DNA of 64,000 nt, taken from contig CAMTMC010000004.1 of NCBI GenBank assembly GCA_947073515.1, positions 1-64,000 of the forward strand. The letters run 5' to 3'. A program made the translations under genes and the position numbers. The first letter of the stretch is position 1. The number at the start of each line of letters is the position of its first letter. A model generated the notes under the pieces. It was not told the DNA's origin, searched no databases, and was given only the letters and a program-made list of their open reading frames with translations. Below, one piece after another: positions 16,542 through 24,866 of the stretch. The stretch is from an uncultured bacterium. GTDB lineage: Bacteria; Bacillota; Clostridia; Oscillospirales; Oscillospiraceae.

Positions 16542-16996
16542 CCTCGGTGGGAGTTGGCGGCAGCAGCCCTTTCACCTCTAACCGCAAGGGGTGAACCCTG
16601 TTACCAGCAGACCGCCACAGGAGGCCGTAGGAAGCCCGTAGAGGCCCCTCTCGCTTCGGTAGTATAGTTTGTCATCCGCAGCTACAAACGTGCTCTGTGG
16701 CCGCTGTAGCGCCGCAGAGAGGGCATAGAGAGTTGCGGTCTCGAATTTATGAATGTGCTGCGTAGGCTCGCAGCGAAATTGGGAGAAAAATCCGGGACAG
16801 TCGGGCTCAGGTCGCTGTCATAGGCGCAATAGCTCATTGCATACCATGACGCTCCCTACTTGTTTTTCCAAGTTGTGTTCTCTGTCTATCTATTATTTAT
16901 AAGGCAAGGGCCTTCAAACCCTTGCACTGCAACGGTTTTGCGAATGCCCAGGACACACGATGTGTCCCAGGGTGGTTCCAGGATAAGAGCGTATCC
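16542..16996. other. 455-base intergenic region, no gene seen
   Basis: Between the antirepressor start and the next possible frame. It holds a TTCACC/GGTGAA hairpin around 16570-16595, several CCGTAG/CTCTGTGG-type short stems and an AT-rich end (16885-16902). No protein-like frame is seen on either strand. It could contain lysogeny promoters and operators. Confidence 0.4.
16895..16971. repeat. Diverged 70-bp repeat with palindrome, copy 1
   Basis: ATTTATAAGG...GGGCCTTCAAA...CCCAGGACACACGATGTGTCC. The end is a 7-bp inverted repeat GGACACA/TGTGTCC. A diverged copy is at 17330-17403. Confidence 0.6.
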
Positions 16997-17323
16997 CTAC
17001 TCATGGATAAGATGAACCGCCTCGTCGTCCATCAAATAGAAGAGAGCGTGGGTAGCTGCGATATTGCGCCCCATCCGCAGACGGAGCTTGAGGTCTGCGG
17101 ATTTGCTCATGTGGTCACTGTCCGGCTGGTCGAAGTCGCAGCTATCGCAGATGCGGCTGACTTTGTCCAAATAATGTTTGATATAGCACCATTTCTGTGT
17201 AAAAATACAAACTTTTAGGATAAAATTTTTGGACAACTCGGGTCGGTTGTGCAGTCCGTATGCGCAAGAGAGCAAGTGATTTGCATGAGCCCTTCGGGGA
17301 TATCCAGTAGAGAAGTCTTCTTT
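16997..17323 (-). CDS. Possible ORF or gene remnant, start not identified
   Basis: A minus-strand frame ending 16997 with a protein-like C-terminus (LDKVSRICDSCDFDQ, LRLRMGRNIAATHALFYLMDDEAVHLIHE). The frame stays open through the repeat copy at 17330-17403, but no start with a Shine-Dalgarno was found, so the coordinates of the start are nominal. It may be a decayed gene. Confidence 0.25.
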   Translation of the reverse strand, partial: KEDFSTGYPRRAHANHLLSCAYGLHNRPELSKNFILKVCIFTQKWCYIKHYLDKVSRICDSCDFDQPDSDHMSKSADLKLRLRMGRNIAATHALFYLMDDEAVHLIHE

Positions 17324-17329
17324 CTTTTT

Positions 17330-17403
17330 ATTTATAGGAATGGGCTTGAAACGCTTGTGCCGCAAGGGCTTCAAAAATCCCAGGACACACGGTGTGTCCC
17401 AGA
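17330..17403. repeat. Diverged 70-bp repeat with palindrome, copy 2
   Basis: ATTTATAGG...GGGCTTCAAA..CCCAGGACACACGGTGTGTCC, the partner of 16895-16971. The palindrome GGACACAC..GTGTGTCC is longer here. Candidate operator or recombination site. Confidence 0.6.
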
Positions 17404-17487
17404 CTGGTTTCGGACGCCCCCTTTCGGGGGCTTGATTGCTCTGGATAGAAGGATTAGACGAAAGCCGGGTGATGTCCAGCATAGGCA

Positions 17488-17522
17488 TGAAAAATCCCCT
17501 GGAACTGTTTGAACTCCAGGGG
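17488..17522 (-). terminator. Terminator after the Ltp gene
   Basis: CCCCTGGA (17496-17503) pairs with TCCAGGGG (17515-17522); on the minus strand the stem is followed by ATTTTTC. It closes the Ltp transcript 28 bases after its stop. Confidence 0.8.
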
Positions 17523-17549
17523 CGTTGTTTTGTTACGAAGACTCTGGGG

Positions 17550-18233
17550 CTAAAAGCCGCCACAGTTATCTACACCATATTTCGCCTGAGAATAGGTAAA
17601 ACCCTCATATTCCAACTGGTCAATTAGGTCTGATTTAGTCCACCGAGAAGAGGAGCGGAGATATGACTTGGCGCTTTTGACAGCCTGTTCATCCCAATCA
17701 GCGTTGCAGTTGTCTACTCCGTATTGTGCTTCATCTGCTGTATAACCCTCGTATTCAAGTTGCTCTAACAGTCCTGAGTATGAAAAGGCAGATGAGCTTA
17801 AATACGATTTTGCATTTCGCAGAGCCTGTTCTTTCCAATCCGCACCGCAGTTGTCTGCTCCATACTGCGCTTCTGACGATGAAAATCCATGATACTCTAA
17901 CTGCTCAATTAGGCCAGTATATGAAAATGCAGAAGCCCTTATATAAGATTTTGCTTGTTCAAGAGCACCGGCGTTCCCAGTTTTGGGTACATAATTACTG
18001 CCGCCGTAATCAAAGGAACTCGAAATACTCTTATTTTGCTGGCTATCAAAGAAAGCCCATATTCCACACAGCAGAATTGCAAAAATAACTATTGAGGCAA
18101 TAACTTTCTTACTTCCACTTTTCTTTGCCAGAGGTGCCTCGTTGACTTGCTGAACAGGATGTCCGCAACCAGGGCATGAAACAGCCTTGTCGGAGATGCT
18201 TCTCCCGCACACAGGGCAATTAAACAGTGCCAT
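17550..18233 (-). CDS. Zinc-ribbon membrane protein with three Ltp repeats (superinfection-exclusion candidate)
   Basis: A 227-residue protein. Residues 6-26 are a CPVCGRSISDKAVSCPGCG zinc ribbon; residues about 44-63 are a membrane helix (VIASIVIFAILLCGIWAFF). The rest holds three repeats of about 45 residues, each of the type A-K-S-Y-L...FSYSGLLEQLEYEGY..EAQYGVDNC.ADW. These are Ltp (host cell surface-exposed lipoprotein) domains; in Streptococcus thermophilus phage TP-J34 Ltp blocks DNA entry of other phages. Here a membrane helix replaces the lipoprotein anchor. Probably expressed by the prophage to protect its host. Confidence 0.8.
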   Translation of the reverse strand: MALFNCPVCGRSISDKAVSCPGCGHPVQQVNEAPLAKKSGSKKVIASIVIFAILLCGIWAFFDSQQNKSISSSFDYGGSNYVPKTGNAGALEQAKSYIRASAFSYTGLIEQLEYHGFSSSEAQYGADNCGADWKEQALRNAKSYLSSSAFSYSGLLEQLEYEGYTADEAQYGVDNCNADWDEQAVKSAKSYLRSSSRWTKSDLIDQLEYEGFTYSQAKYGVDNCGGF

Positions 18234-18714
18234 CGGAGCCCTCCTTACTGTCCCTCATGTTTTTGATGCCGGAGAACACCAAAATTGCACCTACCGAGCA
18301 AGAAACGATGGCTCCAATGCGATACTGCCAGATTTTCTTCAAATCATCGTCCATCATATCTTCATAAGTATCAGCTATGCGTTCATACCCGCTTTTCAAC
18401 AGCCACCCAGCACTTTCTGCCTCTCGCTTCGCATCTTCATAGCCCTCTACACATTCCCTGTAGTGCTCAGAGTAAAAGGCGTAGTCATCATTGGCAATTC
18501 TTTTTACACCAACAATAAAGCAAATAACTGCCACCACACAAAGCACTACACCAAGCTGCATTTTAGGAAGTTTAAGCCACTTTGATACAGCAGGTGCCTC
18601 GGGCTTTGGCGATTTAAGCGGGAACCCACACTCGGAACATACGGTGCTACTGGCCTCTATGGACGCCCCACATTCTGGACAGGTGGCTTTTGTCTGTGCG
18701 TCATTATCTCCCAT
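18220..18714 (-). CDS. Zinc-ribbon membrane protein upstream of the Ltp gene
   Basis: A 164-residue protein starting MGDNDAQTKATCPEC (ATG 18714, GGAAG upstream). It begins with a CPECGASIEASSTVCSECG zinc ribbon, then two membrane helices (about 52-70 and 133-152) flanking an acidic extracytoplasmic or cytoplasmic loop. It overlaps the Ltp gene by 14 bases, and both have the same zinc-ribbon-plus-helix plan, so they probably work together at the membrane. The function is unknown. Confidence 0.65.
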   Translation of the reverse strand: MGDNDAQTKATCPECGASIEASSTVCSECGFPLKSPKPEAPAVSKWLKLPKMQLGVVLCVVAVICFIVGVKRIANDDYAFYSEHYRECVEGYEDAKREAESAGWLLKSGYERIADTYEDMMDDDLKKIWQYRIGAIVSCSVGAILVFSGIKNMRDSKEGSDGTV

Positions 18715-18760
18715 GATGTTCTTCCTCCATAAACTTGACGAACTTTTAAGTCCAGAGCTG

Positions 18761-19300
18761 TTATCCATTATCCGGGGCAGTTTTGGATTGGATGGCTGGC
18801 TGCAGATTGCTGATGTCGTAATATTCTGGATGCTCATGGATGAGGTGTTTGGCAAAAGTGAAACCATCCTTCACATACAGGTCGTCAGGGTCGTTCAGCT
18901 TTTTAGTTTCTTCGATATCTTGAGGGATAATCTCATCGTGGTCGTGAAAATCGGCGCAGGTTCCAGACAGGAACTCTTCCCAACTGGTGGTCGCACCTCG
19001 AACGTCGATGTAGACGGGCGCACCTTGGTATGTTGCTTGACAAAAGAAATGGCAGGAGGTTCCTTTACGAATCTCGAACGCATCATAGCCGAATTCTTTG
19101 TGCAAGGCGAGAGAAAACAGTTGACACGAACCTTGGAGGAAGATACTGGCATCTTCGTAAACATTGTGAAACTCTGATGAGTCATCTTCAAGGTCTACAA
19201 ACTGAGGGTTTGAGATTTTGGACAGGCATTTGTCCATGTCGCGGTAGGTCTCGGCTACTCCGGTGTGATAGCCGGTATGAAAGTAGATGTGGTCAGTCAT
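18761..19300 (-). CDS. Protein of unknown function, first gene of the conversion operon
   Basis: A 179-residue acidic protein from ATG 19300 (AAGGAC upstream). The segment FLQGSCQLFSLALHKEFGYDAFEIRK...HFFCQATYQGAPVYIDVRGAT resembles small cysteine/histidine papain-like or transglutaminase-type folds (Cys ... His ... Asp), but this is only a visual impression. It precedes the zinc-ribbon and Ltp genes and may share their transcript. Confidence 0.5.
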   Translation of the reverse strand: MTDHIYFHTGYHTGVAETYRDMDKCLSKISNPQFVDLEDDSSEFHNVYEDASIFLQGSCQLFSLALHKEFGYDAFEIRKGTSCHFFCQATYQGAPVYIDVRGATTSWEEFLSGTCADFHDHDEIIPQDIEETKKLNDPDDLYVKDGFTFAKHLIHEHPEYYDISNLQPAIQSKTAPDNG

Positions 19301-19498
19301 ATGAGAGTCCTTCTTTTGGTGTGTCGTATGCTCTATGGGCATATTTTGTGTAGCGATAACCACTTTCTATTCTACAGTGGTTGTACATCTGCTTCCGTCC
19401 TACAACAGCTAATAATGGACGACCTTATCTTAATTGTAGACGGACAGGCTGTGGCAATGGGTGATGTTCGCAGTGGAGCGCGGCATAATTCAATATTT

Positions 19499-19720
19499 TT
19501 ATTTAGCGGTATCTTCTGTTGAGCAAATTCCCGTAATCGTATCGCGCTCCATTTTCTCTTTGATAGCGGCACGGATAAAACCAGCCTTACTTAAATTGTG
19601 GGCAGAGCAGTAAGCATCAAGTTCCTCAGCTTCGGATTTTGGCATGGATAACTTGACCTGTTTATAGTTTTCCTTAATCCATTTGTCGTTGGATATCCGC
19701 TTTTTCTCAGACAATGCCAT
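19499..19720 (-). CDS. Ribbon-helix-helix regulator
   Basis: A 73-residue protein with a strong AAGGAGG. YKQVKLSMPKSEAEELDAYCSAHNLSKAGFIRAAIKEKMERD is a CopG/Arc-type ribbon-helix-helix: a basic strand followed by two helices. It sits behind a near-consensus promoter whose spacer contains a palindromic operator, and the same operator occurs twice at the divergent promoter. It therefore most likely represses both its own gene and the plus-strand module genes. Confidence 0.75.
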   Translation of the reverse strand: MALSEKKRISNDKWIKENYKQVKLSMPKSEAEELDAYCSAHNLSKAGFIRAAIKEKMERDTITGICSTEDTAK

Positions 19721-19747
19721 CTAAGATACACCTCCTTAATAATACGC

Positions 19748-19776
19748 ATTATACACTGGTACTAATGCTTTGTCAA
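19748..19776 (-). promoter_or_regulatory. Consensus SigA promoter of the RHH gene
   Basis: Minus strand TTGACA (19776-19771), 17-base spacer, TATAAT (19753-19748). The spacer holds the GTACT-type operator. Confidence 0.85.
19753..19768. promoter_or_regulatory. Operator copy 1
   Basis: ACACTGGTACTAATGC, a variant of the palindrome GCATTGGTACTAATGC found twice at 20026 and 20054. It occupies the promoter spacer of the RHH gene. Confidence 0.65.
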
Positions 19777-20025
19777 GGAAGTGTCTCAAAAAATGTTGGC
19801 AGAAAAAAATGGCACCGACTACCCCTGCTGGGGTCGAAAAGGGGGATTGACCCCGGCCCCGCCTGACCGCTCCGGCCCCGTCTACTTTCCCTTGCCCGAA
19901 AAGGGCAAGTTGACCCCCGGCCCCGGTTCCCCCGTTGCGGCTATGGCTGACAGGGTACACCCCCAGCGGATACGGACAGGAACGGCCCCGGCGTATTTGA
20001 CAAAATAAACAAAAAGCTCATATCA

Positions 20026-20041
20026 GCATTGGTACTAATGC
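20026..20041. promoter_or_regulatory. Operator copy 2
   Basis: GCATTGGTACTAATGC, near-palindromic about GTAC. It lies 28 bases before copy 3 and just upstream of the plus-strand promoter. Confidence 0.7.
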
Positions 20042-20045
20042 CATA

Positions 20046-20075
20046 TTGACGGGGCATTGGTACTAATGCTATACT
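20046..20075 (+). promoter_or_regulatory. Divergent plus-strand promoter
   Basis: TTGACG (20046-20051), 18-base spacer containing the third operator, TATACT (20070-20075). Drives the HTH and downstream module genes. Confidence 0.7.
20054..20069. promoter_or_regulatory. Operator copy 3
   Basis: GCATTGGTACTAATGC, identical to copy 2, filling the spacer of the plus-strand promoter, so binding would block RNA polymerase. Confidence 0.7.
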
Positions 20076-20246
20076 GTCAGCGTGGACACCACCGGGGCGA
20101 ACACCACCGGGAACGGGCTGACCCCTACATGGGGCGAACACCACCAGCCCCGCCCCGGCCCCGCCACAACACCACCAGGGGCGCGGCTGACCCTACCAGG
20201 GTACACCACCAGCCCGCCCCGCCGCTCATTGGAAAGGGGGCCGCAT

Positions 20247-20408
20247 ATGACAGGCGTTGACCGTTTGACCGCTCTTGACGCTGAAACAATCGTTTTGCTA
20301 TTGTCCGGGTACACCGTTCGGGAAATAGCTGACCATTTCAACGTCACGGAAAAGCGCATTGAAAAGCACCGGGAAAGAGTGCTGAACATTATCACGGGAA
20401 AGGAATAA
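20247..20408 (+). CDS. Small LuxR-type HTH protein
   Basis: A 53-residue protein from ATG 20247 (GAAAGGGGG upstream); the frame extends further upstream only through proline-rich non-protein sequence. VLLLSGYTVREIADHFNVTEKRIEKHRERVLNII is a sigma-70 region 4/LuxR-type helix-turn-helix, and little else is present. First gene of the plus-strand module, under the RHH-controlled promoter; probably an activator or small regulator. Confidence 0.7.
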   Translation: MTGVDRLTALDAETIVLLLSGYTVREIADHFNVTEKRIEKHRERVLNIITGKE

Positions 20409-20414
20409 GAAAGT

Positions 20415-20714
20415 ATGAATTTACTGGAATTTGCGGATTTTCAGGCCGCTAAACGCTGGAAAAGGTTCGTTTATCTGACCGAAAACCAGCCCAATTTTGA
20501 AAAGGGCTTGCACCCTTTCAGACTGTCAATCACGTTTGACAAAATGACCGTTTCCGCCGTCGTGGACGTGGGCGGCCTGTTTTTCCGGCGGGGCGAAAAT
20601 TACGCCACAATTAGCGCAATCCGGCGGATTGATTGCAAGCCGTGTATTTTGGGCGATATTCTCGAAATTGTGTGCAAAAATGGCGAAAAGTACATATTTG
20701 TAGCACAAGAGTAA
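20415..20714 (+). CDS. Unknown 99-aa protein
   Basis: A 99-residue protein starting six bases after the HTH gene, closed by a strong terminator. It is beta-rich (FRLSITFDKMTVSAVVDVGGLFFRRGENYATI...EIVCKNGEKYIFVAQ) and ends like a PH- or RNA-binding-type barrel. No family is recognised. Co-expression with the HTH protein is likely. Confidence 0.6.
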   Translation: MNLLEFADFQAAKRWKRFVYLTENQPNFEKGLHPFRLSITFDKMTVSAVVDVGGLFFRRGENYATISAIRRIDCKPCILGDILEIVCKNGEKYIFVAQE

Positions 20715-20719
20715 ACCGG

Positions 20720-20746
20720 GCGGGGCCGCATGGCCCCGCTTTTTTT
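20720..20746 (+). terminator. Terminator after the 99-aa gene
   Basis: GCGGGGCC (20720-20727), loop GCAT, GGCCCCGC (20732-20739), then seven T. Confidence 0.9.
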
Positions 20747-20788
20747 GCGTCTGGACAGGCAAGGCGGGGACAATCCAGCGGGGAAAGG

Positions 20789-20884
20789 GGACGGCCCCGC
20801 CGCTCCCAGGCTGACCCCCAGCACCAGGACGGCCCAGGACGGCCCCGCCGCTCCCAGGCTGACCCCCAGCACCAGGACGGCCCC
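20789..20884. repeat. Two-copy 48-bp tandem duplication
   Basis: A 48-base GC-rich unit starting GGACGGCCCCGCCGC at 20789 and repeated at 20837. Non-coding. Confidence 0.85.
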
Positions 20885-21784
20885 CAGCGGGGCGGGGGTT
20901 GCCCCCTTGCGGTTATAGGCAGAGGGTACACCCCTTGCGGTTATGTGTGACAGGTAGGGTTCCCCCCTTGCGGTAAAGGGCAGAGGGGATAGGCCAGCGC
21001 CGCCAGGGCGCACAACTTTTTATACACTCGAAAGGGTGCTAATATATAATCTCATACCATTCCCCACCCCAGGGTGTTGCGCTCCGAGGAGCCGGGAACG
21101 GTCAGCACTTGCCACGCCCAGACGGTCAGACCGCCCAGCGTCGGCATGATACCCCAGCTTGCACCACGACCACGCAAGCACCGCCTTGCATCCAACGCCC
21201 CTTATGCACGGCGGGTCTTTCCCAAGGGGTTTACATATATGCTCTTGCGACAGTGGCCCCGCCCCAGCGACAGCGTATATCTACCCCGCAGCCTCAGCGC
21301 AATATTGAACCGCTCAAACACTTTGATAGCTCTCCAAATTCACCGATGATAATCATCTTGCTTATGAACAGTTGATGAGATATTGTCGGCCCGGAGTGTG
21401 TCATAGTTTCCGAGCGGCTTTTTATTGTCCAGAATGTAAAGACATATAGGACTTGAGCACCCTCGCATTTCATGCCGCAATCTGAGTATACAGCAATCGG
21501 TTACATTAAATTCGACAGCATATACTCAACTACCGATTAGACTATACTCGATAGCTTCAACTCTCTGTTGAATATCTATGAATATTATCTGTATATGTAT
21601 TCTGCGTTCATATTGACTCCGTTTACAGTCCATCAGGAAAACAATAGGCCGCAGACTTTTCATATAGGTAGGTTATTGCTCTTTTGGTATATCGACCTCG
21701 TATATAGCTTGATGCACACTTGTGGTAATATGAATTATTTTATTTGCCGTCGGCAGACCGGCGCACTCCGTCCCGGCAAATTAT
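20885..21784. other. 900-base region without genes; possible oriT remnant and array leader
   Basis: The first part (to about 21,330) is GC-rich with three CCCCTTGCGGT repeats and a GCTTGC/GCAAGC stem near 21,168-21,190. This is where a MobA-type oriT would lie upstream of the relaxase gene, but I cannot identify a nic site. From about 21,340 the composition drops to AT-rich, with repeated TATACTC motifs and an AATCGGT/ACCGATT inverted repeat (about 21,498-21,537). No credible coding frame is seen. Confidence 0.4.
21743..21780 (+). promoter_or_regulatory. Stem-loop immediately before the repeat array
   Basis: TTTGCCG (21743-21749) pairs with CGGCAAA (21774-21780), with a further GC-rich stem in the loop. 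The first array repeat starts four bases later. Confidence 0.55.
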
Positions 21785-23277
21785 AAGTTAGTAAATCTTG
21801 CAGGCCCGCCCAAAATAAAAGTTAGTACATTTCGCAGACCTCGTTGGTTGCAATCCAAAAGTTAGTAAATCAAATCAGAAGTCAGTATCTTCCGTCAGAA
21901 GTTAGTAAGTTAGTAAATTCTTTTTGCCTCTTGCTCGGCTGGACTCAGAAGTTAGTAATCTTTTTGGTGAGACAGGGTTTTGGGCTGGGTGAATAAAAGT
22001 TAGTAAATATTCACATTATTCAGTGAAATATGAATAAAATTTCGCAACCAGGACTTCACACCAATTTCCCCATTCGCAAACACCAAAGCCCGCACCTCAT
22101 TTTCCACGCCAGAAGTTAGTAAAACCCACCAGCACTATGGTGAATTTGCTACCAAATCAGAAGTTAGTACCTCGAATCGGAAGTCAGTAAATACTTTTCG
22201 AGCCACACGACTTTGCCTATTTTGAAAGTCAGTAAATTCTCTTGGTTTACAAGGGAATACACACTTGCTCTATTTTCAGAAGTCAGTAAACTCTTTCGGT
22301 TCATCGACAGATTTTCAAACCAGAAGTTAGTAATTCGCTTTTCGCCACCCATGAAGCAGTCTTCGCATTCTCAGGTTCTCCCCAAATCAGAAGTTAGTAA
22401 GTTGTTCCAGACCTCCTGTCAAATCAAAAGTTGGTATTTGGAATCGCCGCTCGTCATGAATGGAAAAAGCCAGTAAAAGTTAGTAGAAGTTTTGATGCCG
22501 AGCACCAGTCTCGCTTTATGCTCACTCAAATCAGAAGTCGGCAAATCCCTTTAAGCCATCCGCAGAGTAAAAGTTGGTACTTTCTCCTGCGGTGCGCAGT
22601 GCATCGAAATCAAAAGTCAGTAAGTCCATTATGCGCTAAGGTCTCACTAAGACAAAAGTCAGTATTCCTGGTAGCTCAGGAGCAGAAGTTTGTTCTCACC
22701 CGATGGAAGTCAGTACGACCTCAATCTCGTGATAATAGTTAGTAAATCCTGTCTCCCGCAACAAAAGTTAGTATGCACTGTTTGCCCTATAGCCAAAAGT
22801 TGGTAAACGTCTACGGCATTGGAGTAAGAAGCCAGTAAGTTTCTCTCATCAAAGTCAGTGGAGGTTTTGCGTAGCAAGTGAAGTCAGTCCAACTGTCTAT
22901 CACAACTCGGAGAAGCTGGTAAAGCGTTTGGCCTGAAACAAAAGTTGGTAAACTGCATCGCTCCAGTACCAAAACTCAGTAAGCCGTTTTGAGCTATGGC
23001 AAAAGTCAGTTAAGTGATTCAGTTTCTGATGAAAGTCAGTTGCTTGCTCCAGTTTGCGATGAAAGTCGGTAAGGTGTCTTTCCTTATATCGAAAGTTGAT
23101 AAAGAACTCACGGCCCATGTCAAAAGCCAGTAAACTTCCTGACTCAAAGCACGATAAAGTCAGTTAATCTATTCGAGCCAAAGCAAAATTCAATAAAAAG
23201 AAATAGCCATGCTCAATTCGCTCCACCGAAAGTCAGTGCCGCCAATTCAACATAGCTATATGGATTAAAAGTCAGTA
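21785..23277 (+). repeat. Array of about 42 short degenerate repeats
   Basis: By hand count about 42 direct copies of a core AAGTYAGTAAA, often extended to TCAGAAGTTAGTAAATC. All have one orientation. Copies near the left end are best conserved (AAGTTAGTA at 21785, 21819, 21859, 21899, 21907, 21949, 21997) with gaps of 20-50 bases. From 22,707 to 23,187 the spacing settles at about 30 bases (start-to-start 29, 29, 32, 32, 23, 29, 32, 29, 31, 30, 30, 30, 30, 31, 33, 30) while the core drifts to AAGTCAGT or AAGTTGGT. The intervening 18-20 bases are mostly unique. On the minus strand a short stretch reads as a decapeptide repeat (LTDF-x6) but is broken by stops elsewhere. Function unknown; not a CRISPR. 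Confidence 0.85.
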
Positions 23278-23348
23278 TAAGGTGGGTGTTAGTGGCCCAT
23301 TTCTGTTCGTTTTTGCGACATTTCATTGAGTGTCACACTGTTTGTAGT

Positions 23349-24392
23349 GGCAACCCTCACGCTCACATCATGCTCACCATCCGCCCCATTCGGGAGGACG
23401 GCAAGTGGGGCGCAAAGTGCCGCAAGGTGTACGATCTGGACGGCCAGGGCCAGCGTATCCCGGACGGCAAAGGCGGCTGGAAGAACCACCGGGAGGACAC
23501 CACCGACTGGAACCAGAGAGGGAACGCCGAGAAGTGGCGGGCGGCGTGGGCCGCTTATACCAACCGGGCGCTGGAGGCCGCTGGCAGGCCGGAGCGCATC
23601 GACCACCGCAGCTACAAGCGCCAGGGTGTTGACAAAATCCCTACTGTTCACATGGGGCCTGCCGCCAGTCAGATGGAACGCCGAGGTATCGCCACCGAGA
23701 AGGGCAATATCAACCGGGAGATCGCTGCTGACAACAAGCTGCTGAAAGAAATCAAGGCCCGCATTACCCGGCTTTACAACTGGAGCAAGGAGCAATCTGC
23801 CCAGTCCCAGGGCCGGGAGAGCATCATGGATTTTCTTTTCCAGGCAAGACAGGACACCGCCCCGGCCTCTCAATATGCCAAGGTCAAAGCGCTCAAAGAA
23901 AATGTTGCGCTGTTCAATTTTTTGCAGGCATACGGGATTTCGTCCATGCCAGAACTTTACGAAAAAGTTTCCGCTATGAACAGCGGCTATTATGATTTGC
24001 GCGGCAAAATTGTCAAGGCCGAGCACCGGTTGTCGGTGCTGGATGAACGACTGGAAATGTGGGCGCAGTATCAGAAATACAAGTCCGTCCGCCAGAAATT
24101 GGACAAGGTTGCTCCAGCCAAACAGGAGCAATTCGAGCAGCAGCACAGCGCCGACCTTGCCCTGTTCGATGCCGCCGTCCGCTACCTGGACACGCTGAAA
24201 GCCTCTGGCGAGGCCATCACCCCCAAGGCGTGGAGGGCCAAGGCCGCAAGGCTGACCGCCGAGAAAGAGGCAGATTATTTGAAAATGCGGGATATGCGGG
24301 AGGACATCAAGGCGGTGGAGACATTGAAAAAGACCGCCGAGCGCCTTGCCAGAGAGGGCCAGCCCCAGCGCAGGGAGGAACAAGAGCGATGA
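23349..24392 (+). pseudogene. mobA: MobA/MobL relaxase, 5'-truncated
   Basis: The frame begins abruptly at the codons for GNPHAHIMLT, the third motif (HxH metal site) of MobA/MobL relaxases, followed by the typical RKVYDLDGQGQRIPDG...NHREDTTDWNQ and IPTVHMGPAASQMERRG blocks and a helical C-terminus. The roughly 140 N-terminal residues, including the catalytic tyrosine, are missing and are not found to the left; array sequence lies there instead. The product cannot nick oriT. It ends in an ATGA overlap with the next gene, as in intact modules. Confidence 0.85.
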
Positions 24393-24727
24393 CCTATCAG
24401 CAATATCGGGCCGTCCGGCGATTGGTACATAGCTGCTGCAACTACCAGGACGGCAACTGCCTCCGGCTGGACGATGGGGAGGAATGTGTTTGTGTTCAAA
24501 GCATTTCCTATTCGCTGATCTGCCGCTGGTTTCGGGCCGCTGTGCTGCCGCAGGATGAAAGTCTGTGTGCCGTTCTGCTCCATCGGGAGGACATGAAGAA
24601 ATGTGTCCTGTGTGGAGGCTGGTACATTCCAAAGTCGAACCGGGCCAAATATTGCCCCGTCTGCGCCAAACAGGAGCGGCGGCGAAAGACCCGTGAACGG
24701 GTGCGCCGACATAGGGCTGGTATGTAA
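24389..24727 (+). CDS. Cysteine-rich VLP-type protein of mobilizable elements
   Basis: A 112-residue protein overlapping the relaxase stop. N-terminal cysteines (HSCCNYQDGNCL, EECVCVQ) and the segment ISYSLICRWFRAAVLP mark the cysteine-rich VLP-domain proteins that accompany MobA in Clostridia elements. The C-terminus is a CVLCGGWYIPKSNRAKYCPVC zinc ribbon with an arginine-rich helix, the same plan as the phage zinc ribbons at 13754 and 15764. Probably a DNA-binding accessory of transfer or replication. Confidence 0.8.
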   Translation: MTYQQYRAVRRLVHSCCNYQDGNCLRLDDGEECVCVQSISYSLICRWFRAAVLPQDESLCAVLLHREDMKKCVLCGGWYIPKSNRAKYCPVCAKQERRRKTRERVRRHRAGM

Positions 24728-24866
24728 CGCTTTAGGCCCAAAACACCCTTGATATTTCAAGGCTTTCCGGGCGCAGTCAATAGGGGGGCTGTATGTTATC
24801 ATTCTGAGGCCCCCAAACGGCCCTCTAAGCCGTTACAAACGGGAGGTGAACACGATTGCTGATTAC

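Noticed and set aside
21568..21786. 72-codon plus-strand frame before the array
   Set aside because: AT-rich, no ribosome binding site, no family-like pattern, and it ends inside the stem-loop.
22900..23118. Minus-strand 72-codon frame with decapeptide repeats (LTDF-x6)
   Set aside because: It covers only the regular 30-base part of the array; stops interrupt the same frame on both sides, so it is more likely a by-product of the DNA period.
21785..23277. Array considered as a CRISPR
   Set aside because: The conserved core is only ~10-12 bases, degenerate, with variable spacing, and no cas gene is in the window.
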